Assembly: GCA_003427395.1 (NCBI GenBank)
Contig: BFEA01000260.1
Location: forward strand, 1,404,712 to 1,435,608
Length of the DNA stretch: 30,897 nt
DNA from: Chara braunii
Taxonomy: Eukaryota > Streptophyta > Charophyceae > Charales > Characeae
Direction: 5' to 3'
In this document: in pieces, positions 1 through 10,300 of the stretch
Layout: the number at the start of each line of letters is the position of its first letter
Position numbering within the stretch: the first letter of the stretch is position 1
Notes under the pieces: generated by a model
What the model was told of the DNA's origin: nothing
What the model saw: only the letters and a program-made list of their open reading frames with translations
Databases searched by the model: none
Made by a program: the position numbers and the translations under genes

Positions 1-44
<44 letters not shown>
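1..44. repeat. (TC)n microsatellite
   Basis: Perfect TC dinucleotide run at the window edge; it may continue beyond the window. It directly follows the stop codon of the minus-strand SANT-like pseudogene. Confidence 0.97.
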
Positions 45-48
<4 letters not shown>

Positions 49-53
49 CCTGT

Positions 54-1330
54 TCAGTCTTCCAATGTCGAGGTCGCCGTATCCGAGTCACGACCCCTGG
101 TACGATCCCCAGCCAAAGCAGTGATTGCTTGGGCGAGGATAGCGCAACCACGCTCCATCCTCTTCCCCATCCTCCTCGCAGACAACAAATGTGCCTTAGT
201 GTCAGCAGCCAAGGCTGCACATGTCTTCTCTATGCATCTCTCCCGCATAGCGATTTGCTTGTCACACGCCTCCATCATCGCTTTGCTCTTTGCGCTCCCG
301 ACTCTTTCCAATGCCGACGATTGATCACGCATCGCCGCTGTGATTGATTGCACACTCTGTTCTCTGGCGCTTTGTGCGGACCGCTTTCGCCGGCCCAATG
401 TCTGTGCTTGCACGGGGGCGGGCATATTCCTCAAACCATCTGTTGAGGTACCAGCGATGTTGGAACCAGGTTGGGAGGCTTCATTCTCGCCATGGGAAGT
501 CGGTCCACCATCACATTCACTCGTGTTCTTCATCCCATCGGCAACATCACTATGCAATCCCTATGGTTCCCCGTTCCCATGCGATTCAGTAATATTATCG
601 AGGAGGATAGCCGGGTTTTGTGCACCGCTCCGCCTATCGTTATCCACGATGAGCTTATAGTTCTTGTACACGAAATTCCAACGGTTCTTGCACATATCTC
701 TTGTACGTTCGAACCCCGCAGCGATAAGCCTTGCGCTAATAAAACCCCATACATTATGAATCGAGCAAGCTTTACCCAACGCCTTTGAATCCTCCCCTTT
801 ACCACACTTGAACTCACACCTCATCGACAATAACATCATCGTTTCATCGTCGCCCCAGTTCGGTGTCTTCCCCGGGTTGCTTACAGGCTTCTTCCGTGCG
901 GCCTTCTTACATGCAACAACGCCAACATCCCCATCTATCCGTTCAGCTGAAGGAATACGAACACCCGATACACATGCAACACCGACCGCACACTCATCCT
1001 GACTACCAATCTCGTCCAAACCCACAACACCCGACGAACCTGCAACATTACCCGGTGCACCATTTTCGTCTGATGCAGACACACCATTATCACTCTGACT
1101 CGGCATTGATGTAGGTGGCCCATTAAGATCGGCAATGCAGGCTCGCTTACTACCCTTATTCATATGCAAAGCATTAGACTTTGGGGCGGTTGTACTCCCA
1201 ATAGGATCAGTTGCGGTCCGACCAGATGACCCCCGCCGAGAACCCTTTGTCGTTGCACGCTTGTGACCTGCTACCCCCTGCGATCTGCCAGCATTCCCTC
1301 CATCGCAAGCGGCCACTGCCCGTCGCCACA
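54..1330 (-). pseudogene. MYB/SANT-like (trihelix) DNA-binding protein, C-terminal part, interrupted
   Basis: This reading frame holds the recognisable domain of the broken gene. At about 640-875 the translation has the trihelix/Myb_DNA-bind_4 pattern: TPNWGDDETMMLLSMR, then VWGFISARLIAAGFERT, then CKNRWNFVYKNYKLI, with the spaced tryptophans expected of such a fold. A Ser/Gly-rich basic segment (KKAARKKP) precedes it. After an in-frame TAG at 561-563 the same frame stays open to a TGA at 54-56. That tail is rich in Ala, Lys, Arg and Glu, has the look of a coiled coil, and is typical of the C-terminus of trihelix-type and Harbinger-associated SANT proteins. The segment opens near 1330, where the upstream part changes frame. 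Likely role is sequence-specific DNA binding in the nucleus, by family resemblance. Whether it is a host gene or the accessory protein of a PIF/Harbinger transposon cannot be told; no DDE transposase is present. The single TAG could be a real mutation or an assembly error. Confidence 0.6.
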
Positions 1331-2360
1331 GAAGCCTGTGCAGTTGACGCAGACATGAATGGCATAGCTGCCGCAGGTATGGTAGTCCTAGGTGCCCTCT
1401 CCGAAGTGTCCACGGTAGCCTCAGACGGCGCGTTCGTGCGTTCACTTCCAAAAAGTTCATCCGCTGACATATCACGAAGGTGGTGGATATCCATCTTATC
1501 AGCAGCAGGACCAAAACCAACTCCTCTCCCATCGACAATCAGACTTCCATACACACTAGTTGGAGACTGACAATCAGCTACCAAAGTTTGTGCTCCTCGT
1601 GTACTATGCACACCGCCATCCCGACAAACATTAATCGGCAGACATCCAATCATAGCAGATTGGAAGTCGTCATATGTATGCACAGTTTTGCTCTGCATAG
1701 ATATTTCCACACCATGACCGACGGTGGAGGCCATGCGTGAACTGCCGTGTACTGCAATCATGCGCTGAGAAAATGAATGCGCCCTTTTAACCCGCATCTC
1801 GGAGTGCGCACAACCAACCCCATCTGCTTCAATGCATCGACTTCCATCAACAACAACAGCCGTATGAGAATTGTCTTGCGTAGTCACGGACGTGACCGAC
1901 GTGTGAAGACCGCCACCCGCATGAGCATCCATGGCCAGACATTGCGACATTGTGCCTTCACTCCCAACAGTACACATCACCTTTCCCACCACATCGGAGA
2001 AGTGCATAGCAGAACTGACAGGAATGTCGACAGCAAGATTTTCATACACCCCGCACGCACGCTCAGAAGGTGACTGCGCAGTTGCCGTCCGCTCCACTGT
2101 TGCGAACTCCATGTCCTTACCCTGCATGATGAACTGTGAAGTGCACCTGACGCAGGCATTGATGGCATCCCACGCAGATTATAAGCACTGCTATGCAAGG
2201 CCGAGGCGGTTCCATAACCTGCAGCATGACTTCGCAACTGCAACTCAAGGGTAGCAGGTTCCACACCTCCCGCATCTGGATGTGCACGTACAGGATGTAT
2301 GGAGTCAAAAGTCCCAATATTGGAAAGCGATGACATAAACCCTGTGGTGGAAAGGGACAA
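1330..2360 (-). pseudogene. Middle part of the SANT-like gene, two shifted frames
   Basis: Two overlapping open segments continue the gene upstream of the SANT domain. One runs from about 2360 to 2130 (starts SLSTTGFMSSLSNIGTFDS). The other runs from about 2127 to 1330 and contains no stop for over 260 codons. They are in different frames, and the second also differs in frame from the SANT-bearing segment, so at least two frame changes are needed (near 2130 and near 1330). The composition is Ser/Ala/Gly/Val-rich with many Met and His, like a disordered linker; no domain is recognised. A donor-like AG|GTAAGG on the minus strand at about 2135 leaves an intron possible at the first break, but no convincing acceptor was found. 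Frameshifts from decay or base-calling error are the simpler reading. Confidence 0.4.
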
Positions 2361-2368
2361 TTAACGTC

Positions 2369-2821
2369 CTATGTGGTGGAGGACAAACCGGCGAATGGTG
2401 CTACGATGTCATGCGTGGGGGAAGAAAAACATTCGGATTTATATAAGTGTTCAAACCGAGCATCCGTCGTTTGACGACACAAGCTATCCGTCCATTTCTC
2501 CACGCTATGTGGCCCAGAATCGGAGCCAGAGGACAACAAGTAATGCTGCAAGGGCGGATGATCCCCACGGAAGTGTGTGTAAGGTGGAAGTGGAGCGTAC
2601 TCAAACGTGCGGCAGCCACCCATCACACTAGGACGCTGATGTCGTTCGCCATCAACGGAGCAGTGAACCGGCCGCTGGCTCGTGTTCTCAGCTCTGATGC
2701 CATAAACATGCTGCCGCAATGCCTCATAATCCGCCCCCATGGACACGCCTAGCCGTATTTTAAAGGTAGGACGAACAAGGGAGGAATCCTGAAATAGCAC
2801 AAAAGGGACATTCGTGTCCAT
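2369..2821 (-). pseudogene. N-terminal part of the SANT-like gene
   Basis: This open frame begins with a true ATG at 2819-2821 (MDTNVPFVLFQDSSLVRP) and ends at TAG 2369-2371. It encodes about 150 residues without a recognised domain. It is placed at the 5' end of the same gene because strand, order and composition agree and the next open segment starts within a few bases in another frame. On the minus strand a GTTTGT and a CCACAG lie about 50 bases apart around the break. That would be an unusually short intron, so a frameshift is equally likely. No homologue is recognised for this part and the link to the SANT gene is inferred from position. Confidence 0.35.
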
Positions 2822-3124
2822 GACAACTTCGTGAAACCCTGAATACCCTCAACCTATGGAAGCCAAACTACATACGTGCGACAAGCCACGGTCAGATTGT
2901 AAGATGATATCCAACTACAATAATTCACCCATGTATGGAAACTGTGAAGTCATATACGCAGGAGACGAATACACAGACACTGTGGATAACCCAAGTGGAC
3001 TGAACAGATGAAACGCTCTCACCATATTTTATAACTATTGTGCATATAGACCATGCACTTGCGTTAACACCAAATGTAGCACAAAAGCTCCTACATGAAA
3101 CATAGGATTGAAATACATCCGCGT

Positions 3125-3170
<46 letters not shown>

Positions 3171-3477
3171 TTGTGTGTATAGGAAACATACACTGTAAGC
3201 TTACGAAGGCCAACGCGGAAGAGAGAGAGAGAAAAACGAAGTGCAGCAGCACTTATCACACAGCGGAATAATGTACACTACGCCGCAACAGAATAAAGAA
3301 GTAACGCCTCCCTCAATACACCTAAACCCTCGCAAATCACATGTACTCTGGAAGACTAGCGATGGGCAACGTGTACATGCACTGATAAAGAGATGCTTGC
3401 CATTCATCTTTGTCATCCACGCCCCCCCCCCTCCTTTCCCCCCGTGATCCAGAGTAGGGACCACATATTGATGACAT
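2822..3477. other. Gene-poor stretch
   Basis: No convincing coding frame is seen. The stretch holds a (TG)n tract, a short GA tract at about 3221-3232 and a C-rich run at about 3422-3441. Confidence 0.6.
3123..3170. repeat. (TG)n microsatellite
   Basis: Near-perfect TG repeat of about 24 units, with slightly imperfect TG sequence on both sides. Confidence 0.95.
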
Positions 3478-3563
3478 CTGAATCTGGACGTGTTAGTGAA
3501 GGTGTGCAAAAGTCGCATTGTGTTTGGTCAACCGCATATGGCCACAAGCACGTCCAGATTCAG
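3478..3563. repeat. 86-bp foldback with 15-bp perfect arms
   Basis: CTGAATCTGGACGTG at 3478-3492 is exactly reverse-complementary to CACGTCCAGATTCAG at 3549-3563, leaving a 56-nt loop. A diverged second pair of the same arms lies at 3897-3987, so this is a small repeat family and not a chance palindrome. No target-site duplication was found. Confidence 0.6.
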
Positions 3564-3896
3564 GATGAGGAAACTCAATGCTGCTAGTGGGACTTGGCCC
3601 CTAGGGCGACGAGTATGAAACTCAACGCTGCGGAAGTACCTAAATTCCGCGTAGTGGAATGTGGCCACGGGGATGGCACTAAGTGGGACATGTCCATTGG
3701 GATATTGGCAGGGGTGTGTACAAGGGAAAGAGGAAAAATGCATACGACTGTAAATGAACGTGCGGCTCATGTGGGACCCGGTGCACTCGAGGCCGTCACC
3801 GTGTGTGGGAGCAAGACAATCAACCGCACTCATAGGCTGCACAGTATCATCTGAACGCCAGTTTTCAGGGGCTAGGTCCCATTATCATAGGGAACG

Positions 3897-3987
3897 CCTG
3901 AATGTAGACGTGTGCGTGGAAAAATGCAGAAAATCGAGATTGGACTGCTTTTCGGCATCGGTGGTTGAAACGTGTCCAGATTCAGGA
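3897..3987. repeat. Diverged second copy of the 3478-3563 foldback
   Basis: The left arm (CCTGAATGTAGACGTGTG at 3897) and the right arm (ACGTGTCCAGATTCAGG at 3971-3987) match the arms of the first copy in the same order and at nearly the same distance. The interior sequence is different. Confidence 0.45.
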
Positions 3988-4591
3988 GCTCAATCCTCAC
4001 GGGAATGTGCACGAAAATCGAGTGTTCACGCAAACCACAGATCCAAACACACGTCCACCTTTAGCCCGTTCAGAATAAAAAGTGTCATGTTAGGACTTGC
4101 TTCTCCTCATAAATGTACGTCACCGTTAATAAGGCAAGATACGTCAAAAGTGTACGCAAGTGTCATTTCCCGCCACGTTCACCCAGCCATAACCCATCTA
4201 CGCAGGCAGCCCTTGAAGCGAGTGCAATACTGACAATCCTGTCTACACACTCGAGTATTACATTCCGTCAAAGAAACCCACCCAACCAAACCTCAGATTG
4301 TGGTAGCCAGCTACCCCGCTTTGAAAGTGGTAGGCAGGTACCACGATAACGAAGACGCCCACAGGCAACCGCCGGACGGTGAAACAAAAGAAAAACCCTA
4401 AGCCGCCTACAACGCTCAAGACTTCGTGTCTCATCGCCTTAACCGTCCGATTTTCACATGTGGACGGTGTTGTGAAGTCGCCGCGTGCCACGCAAAGTCG
4501 CACAGAGTCGCACTGTGGTAGCTAGCTACTACGATAACGCGCTGGTGGGACCCAGCCCCCGGGCGACACATTCATTCAATTTTGCTCATCC
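3988..4591. other. Non-coding stretch upstream of the ribozyme with a duplicated motif
   Basis: No gene is seen. A motif beginning TGTGGTAGC, followed by AGCTAC and ACGATAACG, occurs at about 4301-4355 and again at about 4513-4544. The block before the ribozyme (GTGGGACCCAGCCCCCGGGC, about 4547-4566) has a diverged counterpart at about 3588-3608. These duplications suggest old copies of the element that carries the ribozyme. Confidence 0.4.
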
Positions 4592-4646
4592 AGACTGTCG
4601 AGGTTCAGCCTCCTGATGAGTCGGTGAGAGTCCGACGAAACAATCT
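4592..4646 (+). ncRNA. Type III hammerhead self-cleaving ribozyme
   Basis: All conserved core elements are present in order. Stem III 5' strand is 4592-4598 and the GTC cleavage triplet is 4597-4599, so cleavage is predicted between 4599 and 4600. Stem I is GAGG/CCTC (4600-4603 with 4609-4612) closed by the loop TTCAG. The catalytic CTGATGA is 4613-4619. Stem II is a perfect GTCGG/CCGAC (4620-4624 with 4632-4636) with the loop TGAGAGT. The GAAA box is 4637-4640, and the stem III 3' strand is 4640-4646, pairing with the 5' strand apart from one C-A mismatch. The open helix is stem III, which makes it type III, the class found in plant viroid-like RNAs and retrozymes; Penelope-like elements usually carry type I. 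Two internal loops are available for loop-loop contacts. Activity is predicted from the motif, not shown. Confidence 0.85.
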
Positions 4647-4715
4647 AGCAATCACATCTACGACCTACGGCCCCACACCTCTGGCCTCCAGTCCTAAAAC
4701 GCCAAAGGACCAAAC

Positions 4716-4724
4716 TGGCGCCCG
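4716..4724 (+). promoter_or_regulatory. Possible primer-binding-site-like motif
   Basis: TGGCGCCCG begins with the TGG complementary to tRNA CCA ends and matches the start of known tRNA-type primer-binding sites. It lies about 70 bp downstream of the hammerhead, where a retrozyme LTR could end. A nine-base match alone is weak. Confidence 0.25.
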
Positions 4725-4773
4725 CACCTAGACGCCAACAACGTCAGGTTCAAGCGCAGTAATAGGTCCTACA

Positions 4774-4797
4774 GCCCGTTCGTTGAAACGAACGGGC
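4774..4797. repeat. Perfect 11-bp hairpin
   Basis: GCCCGTTCGTT (4774-4784) and AACGAACGGGC (4787-4797) are exact reverse complements separated by two bases, so an RNA or single strand here would form a very stable hairpin. It lies 128 bp downstream of the ribozyme. Confidence 0.8.
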
Positions 4798-4815
4798 ATC
4801 TAGCCAAATCGTAGG

Positions 4816-4981
4816 CGGGGGGGGAGGGGGGGAGGGATCTAAGAAAGAAAAATAAAAGAGGAAAAATCTAAATGAAATCTAAGAAGAAAAATCTAAAACA
4901 AATCTAGAAAAAGAAAGAAAGAAAAGAAAACGAAAACTTACCTTTCTTAGAAAACGGCCGCCGGAGGTGGGGGGGGGGGGG
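4816..4981. repeat. Purine-rich low-complexity tract bounded by G runs
   Basis: G-rich runs at about 4816-4834 and 4968-4981 bracket an A/G-rich stretch with repeated AAATCTAA-like units. The reverse strand contains AAAGGTAAGT, a donor-like motif seen several times in this window. Confidence 0.7.
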
Positions 4982-5257
4982 CGCCGGTTCACGGCGCAAA
5001 ATAGCGCTCGGCTCCGCCGCTGCCTACGCTCAGCAACCTTGTTGACGCGCAGGTCACAACTCTGAGATGGTTTCAGCTATGACTGACCACGTTCGAATCG
5101 TGTAGGCTAGCCCTACAGGAGCAGGTATAAGCACATACGCATACTTGCAAACACACTACACACACCTTCGTAGAGAACGAAGTCGTCTTACAGCAGGATA
5201 TCACGATCGGTGCACTACCACGACGTCGTCTAGTTGTGACTCAGCGAGAACCCTCAG

Positions 5258-7378
5258 ATGGAGGTAGAAGGCAACCGCCAGGATGCAGAGGGGGTTCCCC
5301 CCCATGGGGTGGATGTGGGAATGATTGGGGCTGAAGGAGAAGCAACAACTCCAAGAGTGCAGAATAATGTCGAAGAAGTTGTTGGGCCGCAGAATCGTTC
5401 GCCGCCACAAGCGCAGACGAATTACTGGGTAGAAGAGGAAAGAGTTCAGGAGATGTTGGCAAAATGCTACGACATAGGCATCCTTCCGGCAGGCTGGGAT
5501 ATAGGAGAACTCAAGGAGGAGGGAATGAAAGCCCACTTCACTTTGAACCCATCGTTAGATGAGATCAAAGTAAAGTGGCTAAAGGAGCGAACCGTCACGG
5601 TGATCTTTCAAGACGGATCCAAGAATCTGCTGAAGAAGATCAAGGAGGACGTCATCCGTGCCTATGAGAGTATATGGTTGGGGGAGGGAAGGTTTGACCC
5701 TTCGGTCATGAGGGGGCGCGTCAGCATAGAATCGAGTAACGTGCTGTCTTACATCGCGAAGGATGTAAGGGTCGTGGAGTTGATGCTGCAAGAAGGCGAG
5801 GTCCGAGTCTCTCTGCGAGGACGATGGTACAACATATAATTCAAACCTTGGCTGACCAAGAAGGAGATTCAGGACATGCGGAAAGAAGCGGAGAGGACGT
5901 ATTTTTGGATTAGGATAATTGACGTCCCAATCGATGCATTTTGTTATCTTGAGTCAGTTGTGGAGTCCTCCATCGGGCATGTTCTGAAGACCTACCCGTC
6001 GGAGAAGGATGCTAGAACGCCTCGGTTAATTAACGTAAGGATGGACTTGTCACTGGAGGCGCTTCCGAGACTGAAGGAGACGATCTCCTTCACTACCTTC
6101 CAGGGGCAATTGATCGAGCTGAAAGTGGCAAACGCTCAGACCCCGTGGTGCAGTAAGTGCAGGAAGTATTTCCACGAGGTGGATCAGTGTCCACGACAAC
6201 AAGGAAGACGAGCTCCAAGTCCAGCACCTAGCACCTCGTCAAGTTCCAGTAGCAGCAGACAACCAAGTTCTCATCACCCAAGCTCCCCCGATAGGGCAAG
6301 TCAAGATCGTTAACCTTCGGAAGGACGCTCACCATCGGAGAAATAGGAGGAAGGATCGAGGTCTTCAAGGAATCGCTCAAAACAACCTATGTACTCTGGT
6401 GCGTTGGGCCCCCTTGGCAAAGGCCCTACGGGTCCGCAGCAGACGGTTGACCCCTATGGAAATATTAGGGTTAACCCTTTCTTTTCGCCACTTCGAGACC
6501 AAGCTATGGGAGTTCAGAATGGTCATAACGTGGCTGCCTCAAATGGTCAGCTGCAACAGCGTTACGTAGAGCAGATGGGTCAACAGAGCTCGGGGGCACC
6601 AGACCCTTCCAGTAGCAGCCAGCGGCCAAGGACGGATACAACTCCAACGAAGCAACGAAGGCAAATTGGGGAGAACGACGATGTCGTCCGGATCGAGGAA
6701 GAGGTGGACGAAAAGCATTCCGTAACTTCCTTGTCTAAATCTGGGGAATTGAGAATGAAGGAACAAGGTCTGTCACCGTTGAAGCGGAACCGAAGACAGT
6801 CCACCAAAGGGGGTGATTGTGAGTGGGAAAAGCACCTTCTTCCGCTTTTATTTATCACCACAGTTGAAGGGAACTTTACTCTTGCATGGTCAACTGAACC
6901 TGGAGTGACGGTTCTTCCGTCCCAACGGATCAGCAATCCACCAATGCCTATGGATATCTTGAACATCAGTCGGAGCGATATTGCGGTAAGGATCATCCCA
7001 GACATCCCTACCCCCCGGTTCTTTGTAGAGGACTCTGGTCGAAGGGTTAAATTATTCACCCCACTAATGGATGCTAGGCTAACCCAGGATAATCTTCTGC
7101 GATTAGTTGGTCAAGGGCTCACCCTTTTCCCAATTGAATGGTTCATCTTCCCCGATCATCCGGAACTTTCAAAGTTTCAGATATTAGGGGACATGAATGC
7201 TGGTTGCCTAGGCAAATTGTCCCAGAAAATCCCCAAGTTGAGGGGACTCCATACCCCTCTCTTCTATTCTTATCTCACGCAGAAATGGGACACGGGTCCC
7301 TCACAGTCACGCTCTGCAGTCCCTTCCATCCGCATCCAATCTCGGCAACAAAAATTTGGAGACCATGCTCCAAACTAA
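5258..7378 (+). pseudogene. LINE ORF1: zinc-knuckle RNA-binding protein with three in-frame stops
   Basis: One frame runs from the ATG at 5258 to TAA 7376-7378 (706 codons), broken only by TAA 5837-5839, TAA 6311-6313 and TAG 6344-6346, with no frameshift. The N-terminal region (about residues 80-280) has the layout of the plant LINE/DUF4283-type ORF1 domain (for example LRGRWYNI, FKPWLTKKEI, FWIRIIDVPIDAF). A zinc knuckle C-X2-C-X4-H-X4-C follows (CSKCRKYFHEVDQC, about 6149-6190), then a Ser/Pro-rich tail. The rest (6389-7378) is Gln/Ser/Pro-rich and acidic, without a recognised domain. The protein would bind LINE RNA and form the ribonucleoprotein with ORF2. The stops point to post-insertion decay. 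Confidence 0.8.
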
Positions 7379-10300
7379 AGTTGCATCGTGGAATATCCGG
7401 GGCCTGTGGGACACGGGGGGCCGGAATAAGAGTATGAAATTGAAGTCATGGTTGCATACAGAACGAATTTCTATCCTATGCATACAGGAAACCAAGTTAG
7501 ATCACGATAAGATCCTGTCCCTAGGAGCATGGTGGGATGGCCCGCAGGTATGGGCACCAGCGGTAGAGTCCAGAGGTGGGGTTGCAATTTTTATCCATAG
7601 GAACTTAGACGCTGTTATCCTGGATCACGATTTTGACCATCTGGGCAGATGGGCATGGGTGAAATTTTTAACAGCTGGCAAGGAATGGGCGGTTGCATCG
7701 ATATATGCACCTACAGACAGATCTGAACGGAGGGACTTCCTCACACTATTAATGGATAATCTACCTGATGTCGATGATATAATTATAGGAGGAGAATGGA
7801 ATCTTTCGTTGGATGATGTTAACCCCCTCTTCCATTTGCAGAATGCCGACAGGGATCTTGATGCAATTACCGATCTGATGACGGAATTGGATCTCATCGA
7901 CCCTTTTAGACTGATCAAGCCAGCGGACCCCGGTTACACGTGGTTCTCTTCACAACTGCTATCGGGCAGGAGAGTAGCCCCCCGCAGGCTGGACTTCTTC
8001 CTAACCAGCAGAAAGTTCTCTAATAACACGATCAGTATATGTTTACATCCACACCCGATATCAGATCACAGTCCCATCGTGCTGTCTCTCCGCTGGGGAG
8101 AAGTTTCAGAAAGAGGTAAGGGCACCTTCAGACTGAACAACGAGATCTTAAAGGATCAAGGGATTTGTGACTGGGTCAATGCTCAGCTAAAAAGGTGGGT
8201 AGAGAAGAAGCACTTGTTCGATACTGAAAGTGTGTGGTGGGATGCATGCTTATTTTTCATTTCGGATACCCTTAGTATTTTTTCTCGTATTCTAGCTCTT
8301 CAGGACAATAAGGAAGAAGCCAAAGTTAAAAATTTTATAGATGAGGTTGAAGCTATAATTGCATCATTACCTCAGCGATCAATTGATGTTCACTGGTGGA
8401 GCCTAGTACGCGCAGAAAGAATGCAGAAATGGGACGAGTTACAAGATCAAAAGTCCAACAGATGGAAGAAAATTTTGATTGTGAAAGGAATAATAGCAGG
8501 GGACCGCATGACCAAAACCACGTTTCAGAGACTTCTACCCCATTACTCTCAACAAGAGATGAAATCTCTCAAACATCCCTTTGGCGATAGGGCCCCGGTG
8601 GCAACCAGCTCTGTGGCCATGTGCACATACGCAGAAGCATATTTCTACGATATACTTACATCCAGACGGAGCCCGTCAGAGCTAGAATCGGGACAGCTGC
8701 ACAAAACGGACTTATGGGAGGTTGTGGATAGGAAGCTCACTATGTCTGGTCGTTTGGATTTAGATCGACCTCTCTCTGAGACTGAGGTGAAGCTGGCAGT
8801 ACAATCAATGGCTAGGGGCAAAGCCCCGGGCTCGGATGGATTAACAGTGGAGTTTTTTGCTCAATTCTGGCCAGAGTGTGCAGATACCTTAGTGAACATG
8901 TACAATAATGTACTTACTGGAGGCGAACTAACATCAAGTATGTGTCACGACATTATCACCTTGTTGTACAAAAAGGGTGACCGTGACGACATTCGGAACT
9001 GGAGACCAATCTCCAGATTAAATGTCTCGTACAAGATTCTGGCAAAATCATTAGCCAGACGTCTCGCCAAGTACTTACCTGCTTTGGTTGCTCCCGACCA
9101 GGCCGCTTTTGTACAGGGACGATCAATTTTTGTAAATATAGTAAAGGCAATAGAAACGCTGAAAATTGTGGAGAAAGAAGAGAGACACCTAGCTATTTTA
9201 TTGTTGGATTTGGAGAAAGTGTACGATAGAGTTAATTGGAGCTTTGTGCTCACGGCACTGAGGAAAATGGGTTTTGGTGAAGTGTTTTGCAGATGGGTAG
9301 TACTGTTGTATACCCATTCTACAGCGGCGGTGATGGTTAACGGTTTTCAGTCGGATCCCTTTCCGCTCACGCATTCGCTTAGGCAAGGATGCCCCTTAGC
9401 CCCCCTGCTCTTTGTGATTCAATTAGAGGTTATTTTGTGTAATATCAGGCGCCGAGCAGAGATAGTGGGCTTAGCACTCAGAAACAGCGAATGCAAAGTT
9501 AAAGCACTCGCAGACGATCTCTTTGCCATTCGCGAGAACTCTACAGCTGCCCTCAATGCCCTTAAGCTTCTGCTGGACGAATATTCTCTCTTTTCGGAAG
9601 CTGCAGTGAACTGGAAGAAGTCCGTGTATTTCTTACCGTAAAGCATGACTCTGCAAACGGACTGGGGTATGAACCGAATAAATAAGGGAGAAGCGGAACG
9701 ATTTTTGGGAGTTTTAATCACTCTGGATGTGTGCCAAAATGCTCAGGAGGAAGTTCTGCAAAATCGAATGAGTGTAAAAATCAAGATCTGGGGCTCGACA
9801 CCTCACTTATCCTTGTTTGGTCGTGCACTGGTAGTTAATTCTTCACTGCTATCTCTCCTCAGTTACGTGGGATCAATTCGTATGATGTCACCCTCTCTGT
9901 TGGCTTTCACAAGATCAGGGATTTATCTCCAAGGTCGCATGGGATCTTATTTCGCAATCACGGGAAAAGGGAGGGCTGGGACTGGAAGACCCACTGAGAA
10001 GGAACTGTTTGCAGCTAGCCACTTGGATAATTAAGGCCTCTAACCATGATGGATCAGAACATTGGATTGAAATGGGTGAACATATCTTAGCAGAAGAATG
10101 GGGTCTGGCGTGGGAAGATGATGTTTGGCTGTGTCTGCAGCTAGATTCCTTTGTTAATAGGAAGATCCAATCGAAGTTTTGGGCAGACGTAATAAAAGCC
10201 TGGGGAAGGGTCAAACCCACGGAATGGGCCCAGCCGGTCACAAAGGCAGAGGTGCTTAGTCAGCCATTATTCGATAATCCACACATTCGAGATCAAAACG

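Noticed and set aside
5040-5120. tRNA-like sequence with GTTCGAATCG
   Set aside because: A B-box-like string is present but the A box and stems do not form a tRNA.
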